From: RPQJ01 sp963732375
GTDB taxonomy: Bacteria > Pseudomonadota > Gammaproteobacteria > Steroidobacterales > Steroidobacteraceae
Direction of reading: 5' to 3'
DNA: 64,000 bases
Assembly: GCA_963732375.1 (NCBI GenBank)
Contig: CAVSZE010000012.1
Span: forward strand, 372,001 to 436,000
A program made the translations under genes and the position numbers. Under the pieces are notes generated by a model, which saw only the letters and a list, made by a program, of their open reading frames with translations, was not told the origin of the DNA and did not search any database. Positions 52,990 through 61,252 of the stretch are shown here, piece by piece. The stretch's first letter is position 1, and each line of letters begins with the position of its first letter.

Positions 52990-53808
52990 ATGTTGAGCCT
53001 GGACAGCGATAAATCAAGGACACGGCCGCCGGCGGTGGCAGGGTTCTTCTATCCCGGGAATGCGAATGAGTTGCGACACGACGTGCGCGGCTACATCGAA
53101 GCGTGTTCGCTGCGCGCTCCGGTAGCGGGTCCACCAAAGGCGCTGATCGTGCCACACGCGGGATACCAGTATTCCGGGCCCGTCGCTGGCTTCGCCTATC
53201 GGCGGTTACGCGACTGGTCCGCGAGCATCCGTCACGTGGTGATGATCGGCCCGAGCCATCGCGTGCCGTTACGCGGACTCGCCGTCCCGTCAGTCGGCTC
53301 ATTCGCCACTCCGCTGGGCGATGTCCCGGTCGACGCGGCGGGTCGCAGGCGCCTGCGCGAACTCGGGCTGGTCGGCATCTCCGATGCGGCGCACGCAGCG
53401 GAACATTCGCTGGAAGTGCAGCTGCCGTTCCTGCAGGTCGCGCTCGAGGATTTCGACATCCTGCCGATCACCGTCGGCTCCGCTTCCCCGGACCAGGTGG
53501 CCCGGGTGATCGAGGCGATGTGGGGCGGACCCGACACACTGGTGCTGGTCAGCTCCGATTTGAGTCACTACCACGCATGGGATGATGCGCGGCAGCTCGA
53601 TGCCGAGACAACGCGCGCGATTCTCGAACGACGCAGCGACCTGCCCGATGAACATGCCTGCGGCGCGTGCGGAATCAACGGACTGATGCAGGTCGCGCGC
53701 CGGCGCGGCCTGACCGTCGAATTGCTCGACCTGCGCAACTCAGGCGACACAGCCGGTGATCGATCGCGGGTGGTGGGTTATGGAAGCTATGCGCTCCATG
53801 AAACTTGA
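52990..53808 (+). CDS. amrB: AmmeMemoRadiSam system protein B (Memo family)
   Basis: A 272-residue protein of the Memo1 fold (related to extradiol dioxygenases). 'PAVAGFFYPGNANELRHDV', 'ALIVPHAGYQYSGPVAGFAY', 'VVMIGPSHRVPLRGLAVP' and 'LVLVSSDLSHYHAWDDARQL' include the conserved metal-site histidines. Start ATG 52990 follows GGAACC. The amrA start lies within its last 29 bases, so they are translationally coupled. Confidence 0.93.
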   Translation: MLSLDSDKSRTRPPAVAGFFYPGNANELRHDVRGYIEACSLRAPVAGPPKALIVPHAGYQYSGPVAGFAYRRLRDWSASIRHVVMIGPSHRVPLRGLAVPSVGSFATPLGDVPVDAAGRRRLRELGLVGISDAAHAAEHSLEVQLPFLQVALEDFDILPITVGSASPDQVARVIEAMWGGPDTLVLVSSDLSHYHAWDDARQLDAETTRAILERRSDLPDEHACGACGINGLMQVARRRGLTVELLDLRNSGDTAGDRSRVVGYGSYALHET

Positions 53809-54427
53809 CCCGGGCGCGCGGCAAGCGGTGCTCCGCACTGCCGCGACTTCCATCGCGGCGCAGCTCGGGCTCGTCGAGGCTCCGGCGCCGGAGTCGACCG
53901 ATATGCGCGGCGTACTTGGCGAACCGCGCGCGACCTTCGTCACGCTGACGATCGAAGGCGCGCTCCGCGGCTGCTGCGGCACGCTCGAGCCCGCGCGACC
54001 GCTGTTGTTCGACGTCTGGAGCAACGCCCGGGCCAGCGCGTTCCGCGACCACCGATTCCCGCCACTGACCGTGCGCGAGTGGCGGCGGTCGAGCCTCGAG
54101 GTTTCGTTGCTGACGCCGTGCGAACGAGTGGCGGTCGGCAGTGAGCAGCAGTTGCTCGCCGAGCTGGTTCCCGGGCGCGACGGGCTGGTGCTCGAGTGGA
54201 GCGGGATGAGGGCCACCTTCCTGCCGAAGGTCTGGGAGCAGGTTGCCGGGCCGCGCGACTTTCTGCGCCGGCTGAAGGAGAAAGCGGGGCTAAGCGCGGA
54301 TTTCTGGGCGGCAGACGTCCAGGTCTGGCGCTACGAGACGGAGATCATGGCAGTGGAGCGCCCGGCGACGCTCGAGGCTGCCCCCGACACGCCCGAACAA
54401 TCGCTACCCTTGCCGGACAGGTTCTAG
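53780..54427 (+). CDS. amrA: AmmeMemoRadiSam system protein A (AMMECR1 domain)
   Basis: A 215-residue AMMECR1-domain protein. 'GVLGEPRATFVTLTIEGALR' and 'GCCGTLEPARPLLFDVWSNA' contain the family's L-R-G-C-x-G motif, with 'FRDHRFPPLT' and 'ATFLPKVWEQV' downstream. Overlaps amrB by 29 bases. A role as partner of AmrB/AmrS is inferred from conserved association; alternative ATGs lie 9 and 18 bases downstream. Confidence 0.92.
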   Translation: MEAMRSMKLDPGARQAVLRTAATSIAAQLGLVEAPAPESTDMRGVLGEPRATFVTLTIEGALRGCCGTLEPARPLLFDVWSNARASAFRDHRFPPLTVREWRRSSLEVSLLTPCERVAVGSEQQLLAELVPGRDGLVLEWSGMRATFLPKVWEQVAGPRDFLRRLKEKAGLSADFWAADVQVWRYETEIMAVERPATLEAAPDTPEQSLPLPDRF

Positions 54428-54537
54428 GACGGCGCAGTCGTCGAGCGAGCCTCAGGTCGCGTCCGCTTTGCTCCTCCTTCCCGACCCCGCTCCAGCGTCA
54501 TGACTCTGGTGAACGCGTCGATCAGTGCCTGAAATTT

Positions 54538-54567
54538 ACCGCATGCAATACCGCCGACTGCGGCTCA
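54538..54567. repeat. Interspersed repeat, copy 2
   Basis: Shares the 17-base core ACCGCCGACTGCGGCTC and upstream ACCGCATGCAAT with the copy at 47.4 kb. It lies in the 163-base gap between amrA and the DUF3617 gene. Confidence 0.6.
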
Positions 54568-54590
54568 CGGCGGTCCCTCCGCCTTACGCT

Positions 54591-55091
54591 TCAATCATCG
54601 ACACCCTTCCTGCAGGCCGCGCTTATCCAGCGGCCGCTCATGTCGATGTGCACTTTGCCGTCGCCCCGAGTCATGTCAATGCTACCGGTGTACCGCTCGT
54701 TCGATGGCGCATCGAACTTGAAGTGTGCATGCGACGGCTCGGGCCCAGTGCAGACCTCGTCGATCTCGAGGTGTCGAGCGCTCTGCGTGATCACCTTGCG
54801 CTTGCAGTTCGGCTCGTCACTTCGCATCAATTCGCTACGGTCGAGGTCCTGTTGTGTCACGCAGCTATGAGTCGTGTGCGGCTTGCCGGACCCCGCACGC
54901 GCTCCCATCGCGGCCTCGACCTTAGCGAGCTGCTCGGGCGGCATCTTGTCCAGCGCCTCCTTTGGAATCGGCATGCCTGACATCGCGGTGCTTTCGGTGA
55001 CTTCCCATGCGCCGGTCTTGATATCCAGCGTCTCCGCGTGGCCTGCGAGCGGCATTGCGGTCAGGACCAGGGCGGCAAGAAATGTCTTCAT
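54591..55091 (-). CDS. DUF3617 domain-containing exported protein
   Basis: A 166-residue protein with signal peptide 'FLAALVLTAMPLAGHAE'. 'LDIKTGAWEVTESTAMSGMP', 'PKEALDKMPPEQLAKVEAAM' and 'HSCVTQQDLDRSELM' with 'NCKRKVITQSARHLEIDEVC' are the DUF3617 pattern including two conserved cysteines. Function unknown; periplasmic. Confidence 0.9.
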   Translation of the reverse strand: MKTFLAALVLTAMPLAGHAETLDIKTGAWEVTESTAMSGMPIPKEALDKMPPEQLAKVEAAMGARAGSGKPHTTHSCVTQQDLDRSELMRSDEPNCKRKVITQSARHLEIDEVCTGPEPSHAHFKFDAPSNERYTGSIDMTRGDGKVHIDMSGRWISAACRKGVDD

Positions 55092-55439
55092 CGTAGTCTC
55101 CCGGGTTGGGGTCGGCTCGAACTGCGGCGCAGTGCCACCACAATCAGGGCGATGAGAATGAAGGCGACGGGAATGACAAAATCAACCTGCAGGGCGAACT
55201 TGCGGACCTGGTGGCAGGAGCGACGGATCGTCTTTCAACTCGAGGTCGGGTCTACGCTCGCGCAACTGTTGTGCCCACCGTTACGCAGACGACCGCCGTA
55301 GGCGGGCCCACAGGGCGAGGCCCACGACGGGCCGAGTAAACCTCACTGCATGAGCCTCGGATGCCTTAATCTGTTAACTGGGACGGGTGGGCGAGATGGG
55401 GCCGATACCAACCCTGGGGCCCTCCGTGAGGAGTTCGCC
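55092..55439. other. 348-base intergenic region
   Basis: The reverse strand just upstream of the DUF3617 gene encodes a hydrophobic stretch (V-D-F-V-I-P-V-A-F-I-L-I-A-L-I-V-V-A-L) whose stop overlaps that gene's ATG, but it has no standard start codon before the hydrophobic part. I see no other feature. Confidence 0.4.
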
Positions 55440-56288
55440 GTGAGAATCACCACGCTGATCGACAATCGGCCGAGTCCGGACGACCCTCAGCTCACCGCGG
55501 AATGGGGCCTGTCACTGTGCGTCGAACTGAACGGCCGACACATCCTCATCGACATGGGCGCTTCGGGCGCATTCGCCCGCAATGCCGAACGTCTGTCGAT
55601 CGACATCGCTGCAATCGACGTGGCGATCCTGTCCCACCACCACTATGACCACGGCGGCGGGCTCGGCCGCTTCCTCGAGCTGAACGACCACGCTGAGATC
55701 TACCTGGGCGCCGCCCCGGACGGCGACCCCACCGTAAAGCTCCTCGGCTTCGTCAGGAAGTACATCGGTCTCGACCAGGCACTGCTCGCGCAGCACGCGC
55801 ACCGCTTCCGCTTCGTTCAGCAACGCACCGAAGTGCTGCCCGGCGTCTTCGTGCTGCCACGCATCGGCGCTCATCACGCGCGGCCCGCGGGCAACAGGTT
55901 CCTGTATCTCAAGCGGGACTCCGTGCTCGTTCCCGACGACTTCAGTCACGAGATCGTCGTCGCTATCCAGGAGCACAACGCATTGGTCGTGCTGACGGCC
56001 TGCTCCCACAACGGACTGCTGAACATGGTCGAGACTGCGTCGGCAGAATTCCCCGGCATCCCCATCCGCGCCGTGGTGGGCGGTTTCCACCTCGCGAAGC
56101 TTCCCCCGTTCCGCGGCATGTCCGAAGGCGCGCGCGCCGTTACGGAAATCGGCCGGGAAGTCCTCGCCGCCGGCATCGAAACGACCTGGACCGGGCACTG
56201 CACGGGCAGGAAGGCGTTCGAAGTGCTGCGCCGCGCCATGGGCGATCGCGTGCAGGAGATCCATACTGGCAGCCGGATTGACCTTTAG
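55440..56288 (+). CDS. Metallo-beta-lactamase fold protein (dihydropterin-RFAP synthase-like)
   Basis: A 282-residue MBL protein starting at GTG 55440 (GAGGAG 7 bases upstream). 'VAILSHHHYDHGGGLGRFLE' is the metal-binding HxHxDH variant, with 'LVVLTACSHNGLLNMVETAS' and 'VVGGFHLAKLPPFRGM' typical of the MJ0301/COG1237 group annotated as 7,8-dihydropterin-6-methyl-aminobenzene-phosphate synthase-like. That name reflects methanopterin biosynthesis in archaea; here the true substrate is unknown. Confidence 0.85.
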   Translation: MRITTLIDNRPSPDDPQLTAEWGLSLCVELNGRHILIDMGASGAFARNAERLSIDIAAIDVAILSHHHYDHGGGLGRFLELNDHAEIYLGAAPDGDPTVKLLGFVRKYIGLDQALLAQHAHRFRFVQQRTEVLPGVFVLPRIGAHHARPAGNRFLYLKRDSVLVPDDFSHEIVVAIQEHNALVVLTACSHNGLLNMVETASAEFPGIPIRAVVGGFHLAKLPPFRGMSEGARAVTEIGREVLAAGIETTWTGHCTGRKAFEVLRRAMGDRVQEIHTGSRIDL

Positions 56289-56474
56289 TGAGCCGCCGGA
56301 CAGCTCTCCCGACGCCTGAAAACCGTCATAGGCGAACTGCCCGCTCTTCATGCCGGCCCCTCCGCGCCACCGAGGCAGTGAACTGACCTCACCTTCCGAC
56401 GGTCAAAATTTCAGCCTGGACACTATTGACCGTCAGGCACGAAGTCCGGCGGCCGTTCAATGCAGGAGACGACC

Positions 56475-56918
56475 ATGACCCCGTCAGAGCCGATCAAGGT
56501 CGGACAGCTGGAAATCCGCTATCTCATCGACGGAGCGGCTCATGCCGGGCTGGGCCTGTTCGAACTGACGGTTCCCGCCGGTTCTAATGTCCCGCCACCG
56601 CACAGCCACACGTTTAACGAGGAGTGCGTGTACGTTCTTGAGGGAACGCTGCGCTATTCGGTCGATGGTGATACACGCGACCTGCGCCCCGGCGACTGGA
56701 TGCGCACACCGAAAGCATCCGTGCACGGCTTCAGCAATCCGCACGCCGAGACCGCTCGTGCGCTCATCGTGCTGACCCCGGACATCGGCGCGCAATACTT
56801 CCGCGACGTCGCCGAGGTGGTCAATGCCGGCGGTCCACCGGACCGCACGCAACTCCTGGCGGTGATGGCGCGCTACGGTCTCGTGCCCGGCGCGCCGGGA
56901 GCCGCACGCGCTCCCTGA
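56475..56918 (+). CDS. Cupin domain-containing protein
   Basis: A 147-residue single cupin. 'VPPPHSHTFNEECVYVLEGT' carries the two metal-binding histidines and glutamate, 'LRPGDWMRTPKASVHGF' the second motif. Probable start at ATG 56475, preceded by GCAGGAGACG; an ATG 15 bases upstream is possible. Function unassigned; it may act on the product of the MBL enzyme, but nothing proves it. Confidence 0.85.
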   Translation: MTPSEPIKVGQLEIRYLIDGAAHAGLGLFELTVPAGSNVPPPHSHTFNEECVYVLEGTLRYSVDGDTRDLRPGDWMRTPKASVHGFSNPHAETARALIVLTPDIGAQYFRDVAEVVNAGGPPDRTQLLAVMARYGLVPGAPGAARAP

Positions 56919-56955
56919 TCGTCCCGCTGCGAACCGCGGCCGCCGAATGCGGCAC

Positions 56956-57519
56956 TCAGCCGCCCCGACCCGACCACGCCGGCAACTCATCCTCTACTCT
57001 GAATCCCATCCTTTCCTCGCCAATGTCGCCGGCACACGGTGCCACCGGTCCCGTCAGCAGGAACGGATAGGGAATTCGGCGCTGCGCGTCGGTGAAGCCG
57101 AATGTTCCAATGCCGAGATACTGACCGGTCTCTAGCCGCCGCACTTCGTCCACCATGTGCAGGGCGCCGAACATGGACTTGTACGCGCGGTAGACGAGCT
57201 GAAATGCCGGGCGACGATCGTAACGCGACGGCGCAATGAGCGTCGCCATCGGGAACCGCTGCACTACGCGACCAAAGTGCCTGAACGAGTTGTAGCCGCG
57301 GCCGCCACAGTTACTCATGGGCCGGAATGCCTTGGATAGCCATTTCCCCGGATACAGAGGGCTATTGAGCCCGTAGCGCCCGGACAGGGTAGCCAGCACA
57401 TTGGGCTGCTGCAGGGTCTGTGCCGCGTACTCGCCGTGCATCTCCTCGAGGCCCGGCGCCCCGAGCGTCTGGAAGAGCCTGACCAATTCCTCCGCGCTCA
57501 ACCGCAAGATGTCATGCAT
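56956..57519 (-). CDS. Hypothetical protein
   Basis: A 187-residue soluble protein starting at ATG 57519 behind GGAGGTCTGCG. It contains 'YGLNSPLYPGKWLSKAFRPM' followed by 'GGRGYNSFRHFGRVVQRFPM' and the basic/aromatic 'YRAYKSMFGALHMVDEVRRL'. The GxWxxK pattern recalls DUF4334/GXWXG proteins but I cannot confirm it. The N-terminal ~65 residues of longer frames are Arg/Pro-rich and not supported. Confidence 0.65.
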   Translation of the reverse strand: MHDILRLSAEELVRLFQTLGAPGLEEMHGEYAAQTLQQPNVLATLSGRYGLNSPLYPGKWLSKAFRPMSNCGGRGYNSFRHFGRVVQRFPMATLIAPSRYDRRPAFQLVYRAYKSMFGALHMVDEVRRLETGQYLGIGTFGFTDAQRRIPYPFLLTGPVAPCAGDIGEERMGFRVEDELPAWSGRGG

Positions 57520-58129
57520 CGCAGACCTCCGACCCGGGCCCGCTGCCTCCAGTAACATAGACTTCGCCGTCATACGCCGGTCCGCCCTGCTCCCTAACCC
57601 TTCGCTGCTGCGCGAACCCGCGCCGGCAATTAAAGTACTCTCTGGCGGCACGATCTCTCGATCACGCGGCTTGGCCAGCCGGCCACCGGCTTCACGCTCC
57701 ATTGGCGTGTGGGTCATGTCCCTGCCCCCCTTTCAGCCGGAGTCTGACGACGTCGAACGCAAGTGTGCACTCGCGTTTCCCCTTCTCCAACATTGACATG
57801 ACCGTGCTGCAAATGCTCGCCGCGCACTGAGAGACATGGCGTTGACGGAGAGGCAGATTGAAGCCGGGCGACTTTTCCAGATGATCGCCAACGCCAGTGC
57901 GCAGCGCAATGTGTAATGAACTCAACACGCTGACTGCGCATGGTGCCCATCTCGGGCATATGCCCGACTGCTCCTCCAAAGGGACCCTGACGTCCCTGGA
58001 TCTGCGCGTCGTGTCCCGTGCCCGGCAAGAAAACGCCCCGCATGAGCGGGGCGTATTGACCACGTTCTCTACGCAGGCGCTCCTACGAATTCGGCGACCC
58101 GTGGTCCCGTAGAGCTTCTGTCGTTTGAC
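57520..58129. other. 610-base intergenic region
   Basis: Contains the terminator at 58033-58054 and no well-supported gene; the reverse-strand frame spanning 57.7-58.06 kb is low-complexity and crosses that terminator. Confidence 0.5.
58033..58054 (-). terminator. Rho-independent terminator of the 58.1-kb gene
   Basis: ACGCCCCGC (58033-58041) pairs perfectly with GCGGGGCGT (58046-58054), loop ATGA. On the reverse strand it is followed by TTTTCTTGC. It lies 76 bases past the stop at 58130. Confidence 0.8.
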
Positions 58130-58510
58130 TCAATTCCACTCGGAGAAAGTTCCCTTGTAGGTACGCCCTGCAAGACTGAGAACCCCTTCGGACCGGAATA
58201 CCGCCCCGGTCGAGGTGCGCAGAATCCCGCGCAATTTCCACTTGTGCTTGCCGCACGACTCATAGAAACCCTCAGCCGTCCCCTGCACTTCATCGCCGTT
58301 GTCGAGGAACGCGGTGCCAACCCAGCTGGTTCGTCCCGTCTTTGCACCAGGTGCGTCACCGAACATACTCAGCGTGGCAAGCAGCGTGCCGAATCCACTC
58401 GCGGTGCCCTCCAGATTGATGCGAGCGACACCGACGCCGCCGGGTAACTGCTCAAACGTCGTGCCTGTCGAGGTGTATGAAAATTCCCCTGATTTCTTTG
58501 CAGTAGCCAT
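58130..58510 (-). CDS. Hypothetical beta-barrel-like protein
   Basis: A 126-residue protein without a signal peptide. Gly/Thr-rich strands ('GEFSYTSTGTTFEQLPGGVG', 'RTSWVGTAFLDNGDEVQGTA', 'RTYKGTFSEWN') suggest a small antiparallel barrel, somewhat like allene-oxide-cyclase or DUF3224-type folds. No catalytic motif. Strong AAGGGGAAGAC-type purine stretch upstream of the ATG. Function unknown. Confidence 0.65.
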   Translation of the reverse strand: MATAKKSGEFSYTSTGTTFEQLPGGVGVARINLEGTASGFGTLLATLSMFGDAPGAKTGRTSWVGTAFLDNGDEVQGTAEGFYESCGKHKWKLRGILRTSTGAVFRSEGVLSLAGRTYKGTFSEWN

Positions 58511-58611
58511 TTGTCTTCCCCTTTTCTTCCTGATGATAGGGCGTATCTAAGATACTCCGCTGACTGTGCAACATCATCAGGCACCGCAAAATGCGGCCAG
58601 AGTCACGTCGC

Positions 58612-58647
58612 TACCGCACGTAGTACTGCCGACTGCGGCTCATGCAC
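58612..58647. repeat. Interspersed repeat, copy 3
   Basis: Diverged copy of the 47.4-kb repeat: 'CTGCCGACTGCGGCTC' with flanking TACCGCACG and ATGCAC. It lies between the 58.1-kb and 58.8-kb genes. Confidence 0.6.
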
Positions 58648-58762
58648 CTCGTAGTCTCGCGAGTACGTCAATTTCGATCGCCTCCGAACCCGAGGCAGCG
58701 CAGCACGACAGCGTCATGCGACCGGGTCCTCCCCGTAGCTTGCAACACTACGCAGCCGGCCG

Positions 58763-59281
58763 CTAGGCCTGCACGAAGGTCGTTAGACGTCGCCTGGTGC
58801 GTTCCCGCAGCGAACACTCGCGCAGTGAATCCGCGAGCTTCTCGAGGTCCGGGATACCGTACAGGACAATGGTGGCAAAGCTGCTGTCGGACGATCGGAG
58901 GTGCAGCAGGCACTGACCGACCATGCGCATTCCCAGCGGTTTGTGCAGATCAAAGTGGTCGATACGGAATACTTCTATGCTGTCCTTGGTCTTCGAGAGC
59001 ACCCCTCGCTCTATGCGGACGCGCTGCGACGTAATCTCGTAGCTCGTACCGAGGCTCTTGAGCCAGTAATAGATCCAGCCGAGGCCCAATGTGAACACGA
59101 CTGCGATCCACTGCCACGCGCTGTAGATCACAGCGGGGTGCCCGCTGAAAAGCGTTTTTTCGACTTCGGCTTCCCGCTCCGCAGCGAAGGCCGCCAGGTC
59201 GGTATTGCAGAACCGGCACTTGATGGCGGCCGCCTTGATCGTCTCGCCGCACACCGGGCAGGCTTTGGTGTCGTCACTCAT
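58763..59281 (-). CDS. Zinc-ribbon and bacterial PH-domain membrane protein
   Basis: A 172-residue protein. The N-terminus 'CPVCGETIKAAAIKCRFCNT' is a double CxxC zinc ribbon; 'AVVFTLGLGWIYYWLKSL' is a membrane hairpin; 'YEITSQRVRIERGVLSKTKD' starts a bPH2 (YdbS-like) domain through 'FRIDHFDLHKPLGMRM'. It would be an inner-membrane adaptor. ATG 59281 gives a compact N-terminus. Confidence 0.85.
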   Translation of the reverse strand: MSDDTKACPVCGETIKAAAIKCRFCNTDLAAFAAEREAEVEKTLFSGHPAVIYSAWQWIAVVFTLGLGWIYYWLKSLGTSYEITSQRVRIERGVLSKTKDSIEVFRIDHFDLHKPLGMRMVGQCLLHLRSSDSSFATIVLYGIPDLEKLADSLRECSLRERTRRRLTTFVQA

Positions 59282-59486
59282 TTGTCTGACCTCGAGCGAG
59301 CAGCGCCACCGCCGGACATTGACCGACGAAACAATGCCGCCGCCTGCGTCAAGCAATCAGTATGCGCCTGGCAGCTGGCGCTGCCGCACGCTTTCTGGAC
59401 GTCGGGCCGCCGCTGCCAACCGCAGACGCGTGACGGCTTTCTGGACCGCGGCAAGCAATGTCTCGACTCTGCCGCGGGAAAGCAAA

Positions 59487-59509
59487 GACCCCGGCACGAG
59501 ACCGGGGTC
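59487..59509 (-). terminator. Rho-independent terminator of the cytochrome c gene
   Basis: GACCCCGG (59487-59494) pairs with CCGGGGTC (59502-59509), loop of 7. On the reverse strand it is followed by TTTGCTTTCC. It lies 41 bases beyond the stop at 59550. Confidence 0.78.
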
Positions 59510-59549
59510 CAGGTTTTGCCGTCCGGGACGGCGCGTGCCGATCTGCGAA

Positions 59550-60188
59550 TCAGGGCTGGCAGACCGGGTCCAGACTCGCAGCCGTGCAATACGGCTCGGC
59601 ATGCGGAATCGCCGCCAGGTACTCGAAGATCGCGCGCAGGTCGCGGTCGGTCATGTTCCGATACACGGGCCACGGCATTACCTGCAGGAACGGACCGAAC
59701 TGCGGATGCAGGGCGTCCGGATCCACGCCTGTGCGCATGATCCCCACGAACTCCTGGTAGCGTTCTTCCTTCGTCATGGTGCTGTTTGGATCCGGCGTGA
59801 TGTTACGCGACCGGAACGGGCCGAACGGCCGTCCACCGGCCAGGTAGTGCTCCGTATTGAGCATCTCTGGTTGGCCGCGGTACGGGTCCCCGCCCGGCGC
59901 GTAGTTGGGCCACGTGTGGCAATCGTTGCAGCTGCCCTGCGCGTTCACGATGTAGCTGCCCAGGCCGACCAGCGCGCGCTTCTTGCCTGCCAGGTCCAGG
60001 TAGACCGGCGCAATCTCGAACCCTCGCTTAACCTTGGCTTCATCGGATGGGTCTTCGGACCCATTCTGTCCGTTCACTTGATGCTGCACATTCTGCGCAG
60101 CACTGCTTGGCTTCTTGTGACCGGCTGCGGCTGTGGCGGCGACGAACACCGAGAGCAGCAGCACCGAGACAGTAGCTGTCTTGTTCAT
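59550..60188 (-). CDS. Exported c-type cytochrome
   Basis: A 212-residue protein with a signal peptide ('VSVLLLSVFVAATAAAGHKK') and one haem site: 'IVNAQGSCNDCHTWPNYAPG' holds CxxCH. 'FVGIMRTGVDPDALHPQFGP', 'LQVMPWPVYRNMTDRDLRAI' and 'FEYLAAIP' are the region with likely Met/other axial ligand. Probably a periplasmic electron carrier or a cytochrome subunit of a dehydrogenase that is not visible here. Confidence 0.88.
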   Translation of the reverse strand: MNKTATVSVLLLSVFVAATAAAGHKKPSSAAQNVQHQVNGQNGSEDPSDEAKVKRGFEIAPVYLDLAGKKRALVGLGSYIVNAQGSCNDCHTWPNYAPGGDPYRGQPEMLNTEHYLAGGRPFGPFRSRNITPDPNSTMTKEERYQEFVGIMRTGVDPDALHPQFGPFLQVMPWPVYRNMTDRDLRAIFEYLAAIPHAEPYCTAASLDPVCQP

Positions 60189-60440
60189 GACAATCCTCCA
60201 CGTTAATCAGCGAAATTCGAACTATGTAGATCGCTTGCGATCCCCAGGTCGCCCCTACCCGCAAACCCGAGCAGATCGTCTGCCTAGCATGCGCCGTCTC
60301 GCAGTGCAAAATTCTGGCTATTTGTCATACGCTGGACTGCGTCGACGCGGGTTCCCGCCGACCGGGTCGATCAGCTCAACCCGCGCCGACGTGGCCCCGC
60401 ACTTCCCTTTCGTTGGCAACCTTGAGTTCCACAGTCCCAT

Positions 60441-61040
60441 ATGACCGTCCACACTCATGCCATGCAGGTCCTGCGCATCGCCGAAGCGCGCGGCCTCGTG
60501 TACTCGCGCGACCTGACCGCCCGAGGGATCCCGCGGGCCATCCTGATGCGCCTGGTTCGGGCCGGTCGACTCAAGCAGGCCGCCCGCGGCGTCTACGTGC
60601 TCCCCGACCGACCCCAGTCCCGACGGCACCAGCTGGTGACCGTGGCCGCGCGCAGCTCACGAGGTGTCTTCTGCCTGCTCACGGCCCTGCGCTTTCACAA
60701 GATTACGATTCGGTCCCCGGACGTGGTGTGGCTCGCGATCCCGAACAAGGCCCGCGCACCTGCCAGCGATCATCCGCCACTGCGCGTGGTTCGCTTCTCA
60801 GGCGCTGCACTCACTGAGGGTGTCGAGCAGCACGTGGTCGACGGCGTGGCGATCCGGGTGTATTCGGTCGCCAAGTCCGTGGCCGACTGCTTCAAGTTCC
60901 GCAACACGATCGGACTGGACGTGGCGCTGGAGGCCTTTCGCAAAAGCCAGCGCAAGGGCCTCGCAACTACGCAGGACTTGCGACATTACGCGAGAATCTG
61001 CCGGGTCACTGAAGTGATGCGTCCATACCTGGACCCCTGA
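60441..61040 (+). CDS. AbiEi-family antitoxin-like protein (orphan)
   Basis: A 199-residue protein. The N-terminal helix-turn-helix 'SRDLTARGIPRAILMRLVRA' and 'LKQAARGVYVLPD' plus 'GVFCLLTALRFHKITIRSPD' and 'VYSVAKSVADCFKFRNTIGL' are characteristic of AbiEi-type antitoxins of type IV toxin-antitoxin systems. The partner AbiEii nucleotidyltransferase would normally follow; here the next 200 bases hold only a hairpin and then an unrelated gene. Confidence 0.85.
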   Translation: MTVHTHAMQVLRIAEARGLVYSRDLTARGIPRAILMRLVRAGRLKQAARGVYVLPDRPQSRRHQLVTVAARSSRGVFCLLTALRFHKITIRSPDVVWLAIPNKARAPASDHPPLRVVRFSGAALTEGVEQHVVDGVAIRVYSVAKSVADCFKFRNTIGLDVALEAFRKSQRKGLATTQDLRHYARICRVTEVMRPYLDP

Positions 61041-61061
61041 GACTCGTTCCACTGCGCATTC

Positions 61062-61086
61062 CTCGACGGCTCCCCGAGCCGTCGAG
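61062..61086 (+). terminator. Hairpin after the AbiEi-like gene
   Basis: CTCGACGGCTC (61062-61072) and GAGCCGTCGAG (61076-61086) pair perfectly over 11 bases with a 3-base loop, 22 bases past the stop at 61040. No T run follows. Confidence 0.5.
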
Positions 61087-61252
61087 GCGCGAGCCACAGT
61101 GCGTCATCCAGCTGCTCGAGCATTGCTTCATTCCATCCTTCGCGGCTGGTGGACAGTGCTGTAGCCGCGCCATTGCATTTCGGTTCCTAATTGCAGCTGG
61201 AGCACATCGACGAACGTCCCACCCGAGGCGTCATGAAATACAGGGGACGACC

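Noticed and set aside
55092..55205. Hydrophobic frame overlapping the DUF3617 start
   Set aside because: Attractive membrane helix and TGA/ATG overlap, but no ATG, GTG or TTG before the hydrophobic part; an upstream in-frame TGA limits it.
57692..58063. 123-residue reverse frame in the 57.5-58.1 kb gap
   Set aside because: It begins beyond and runs through the terminator at 58033-58054 and has no conserved-looking sequence.
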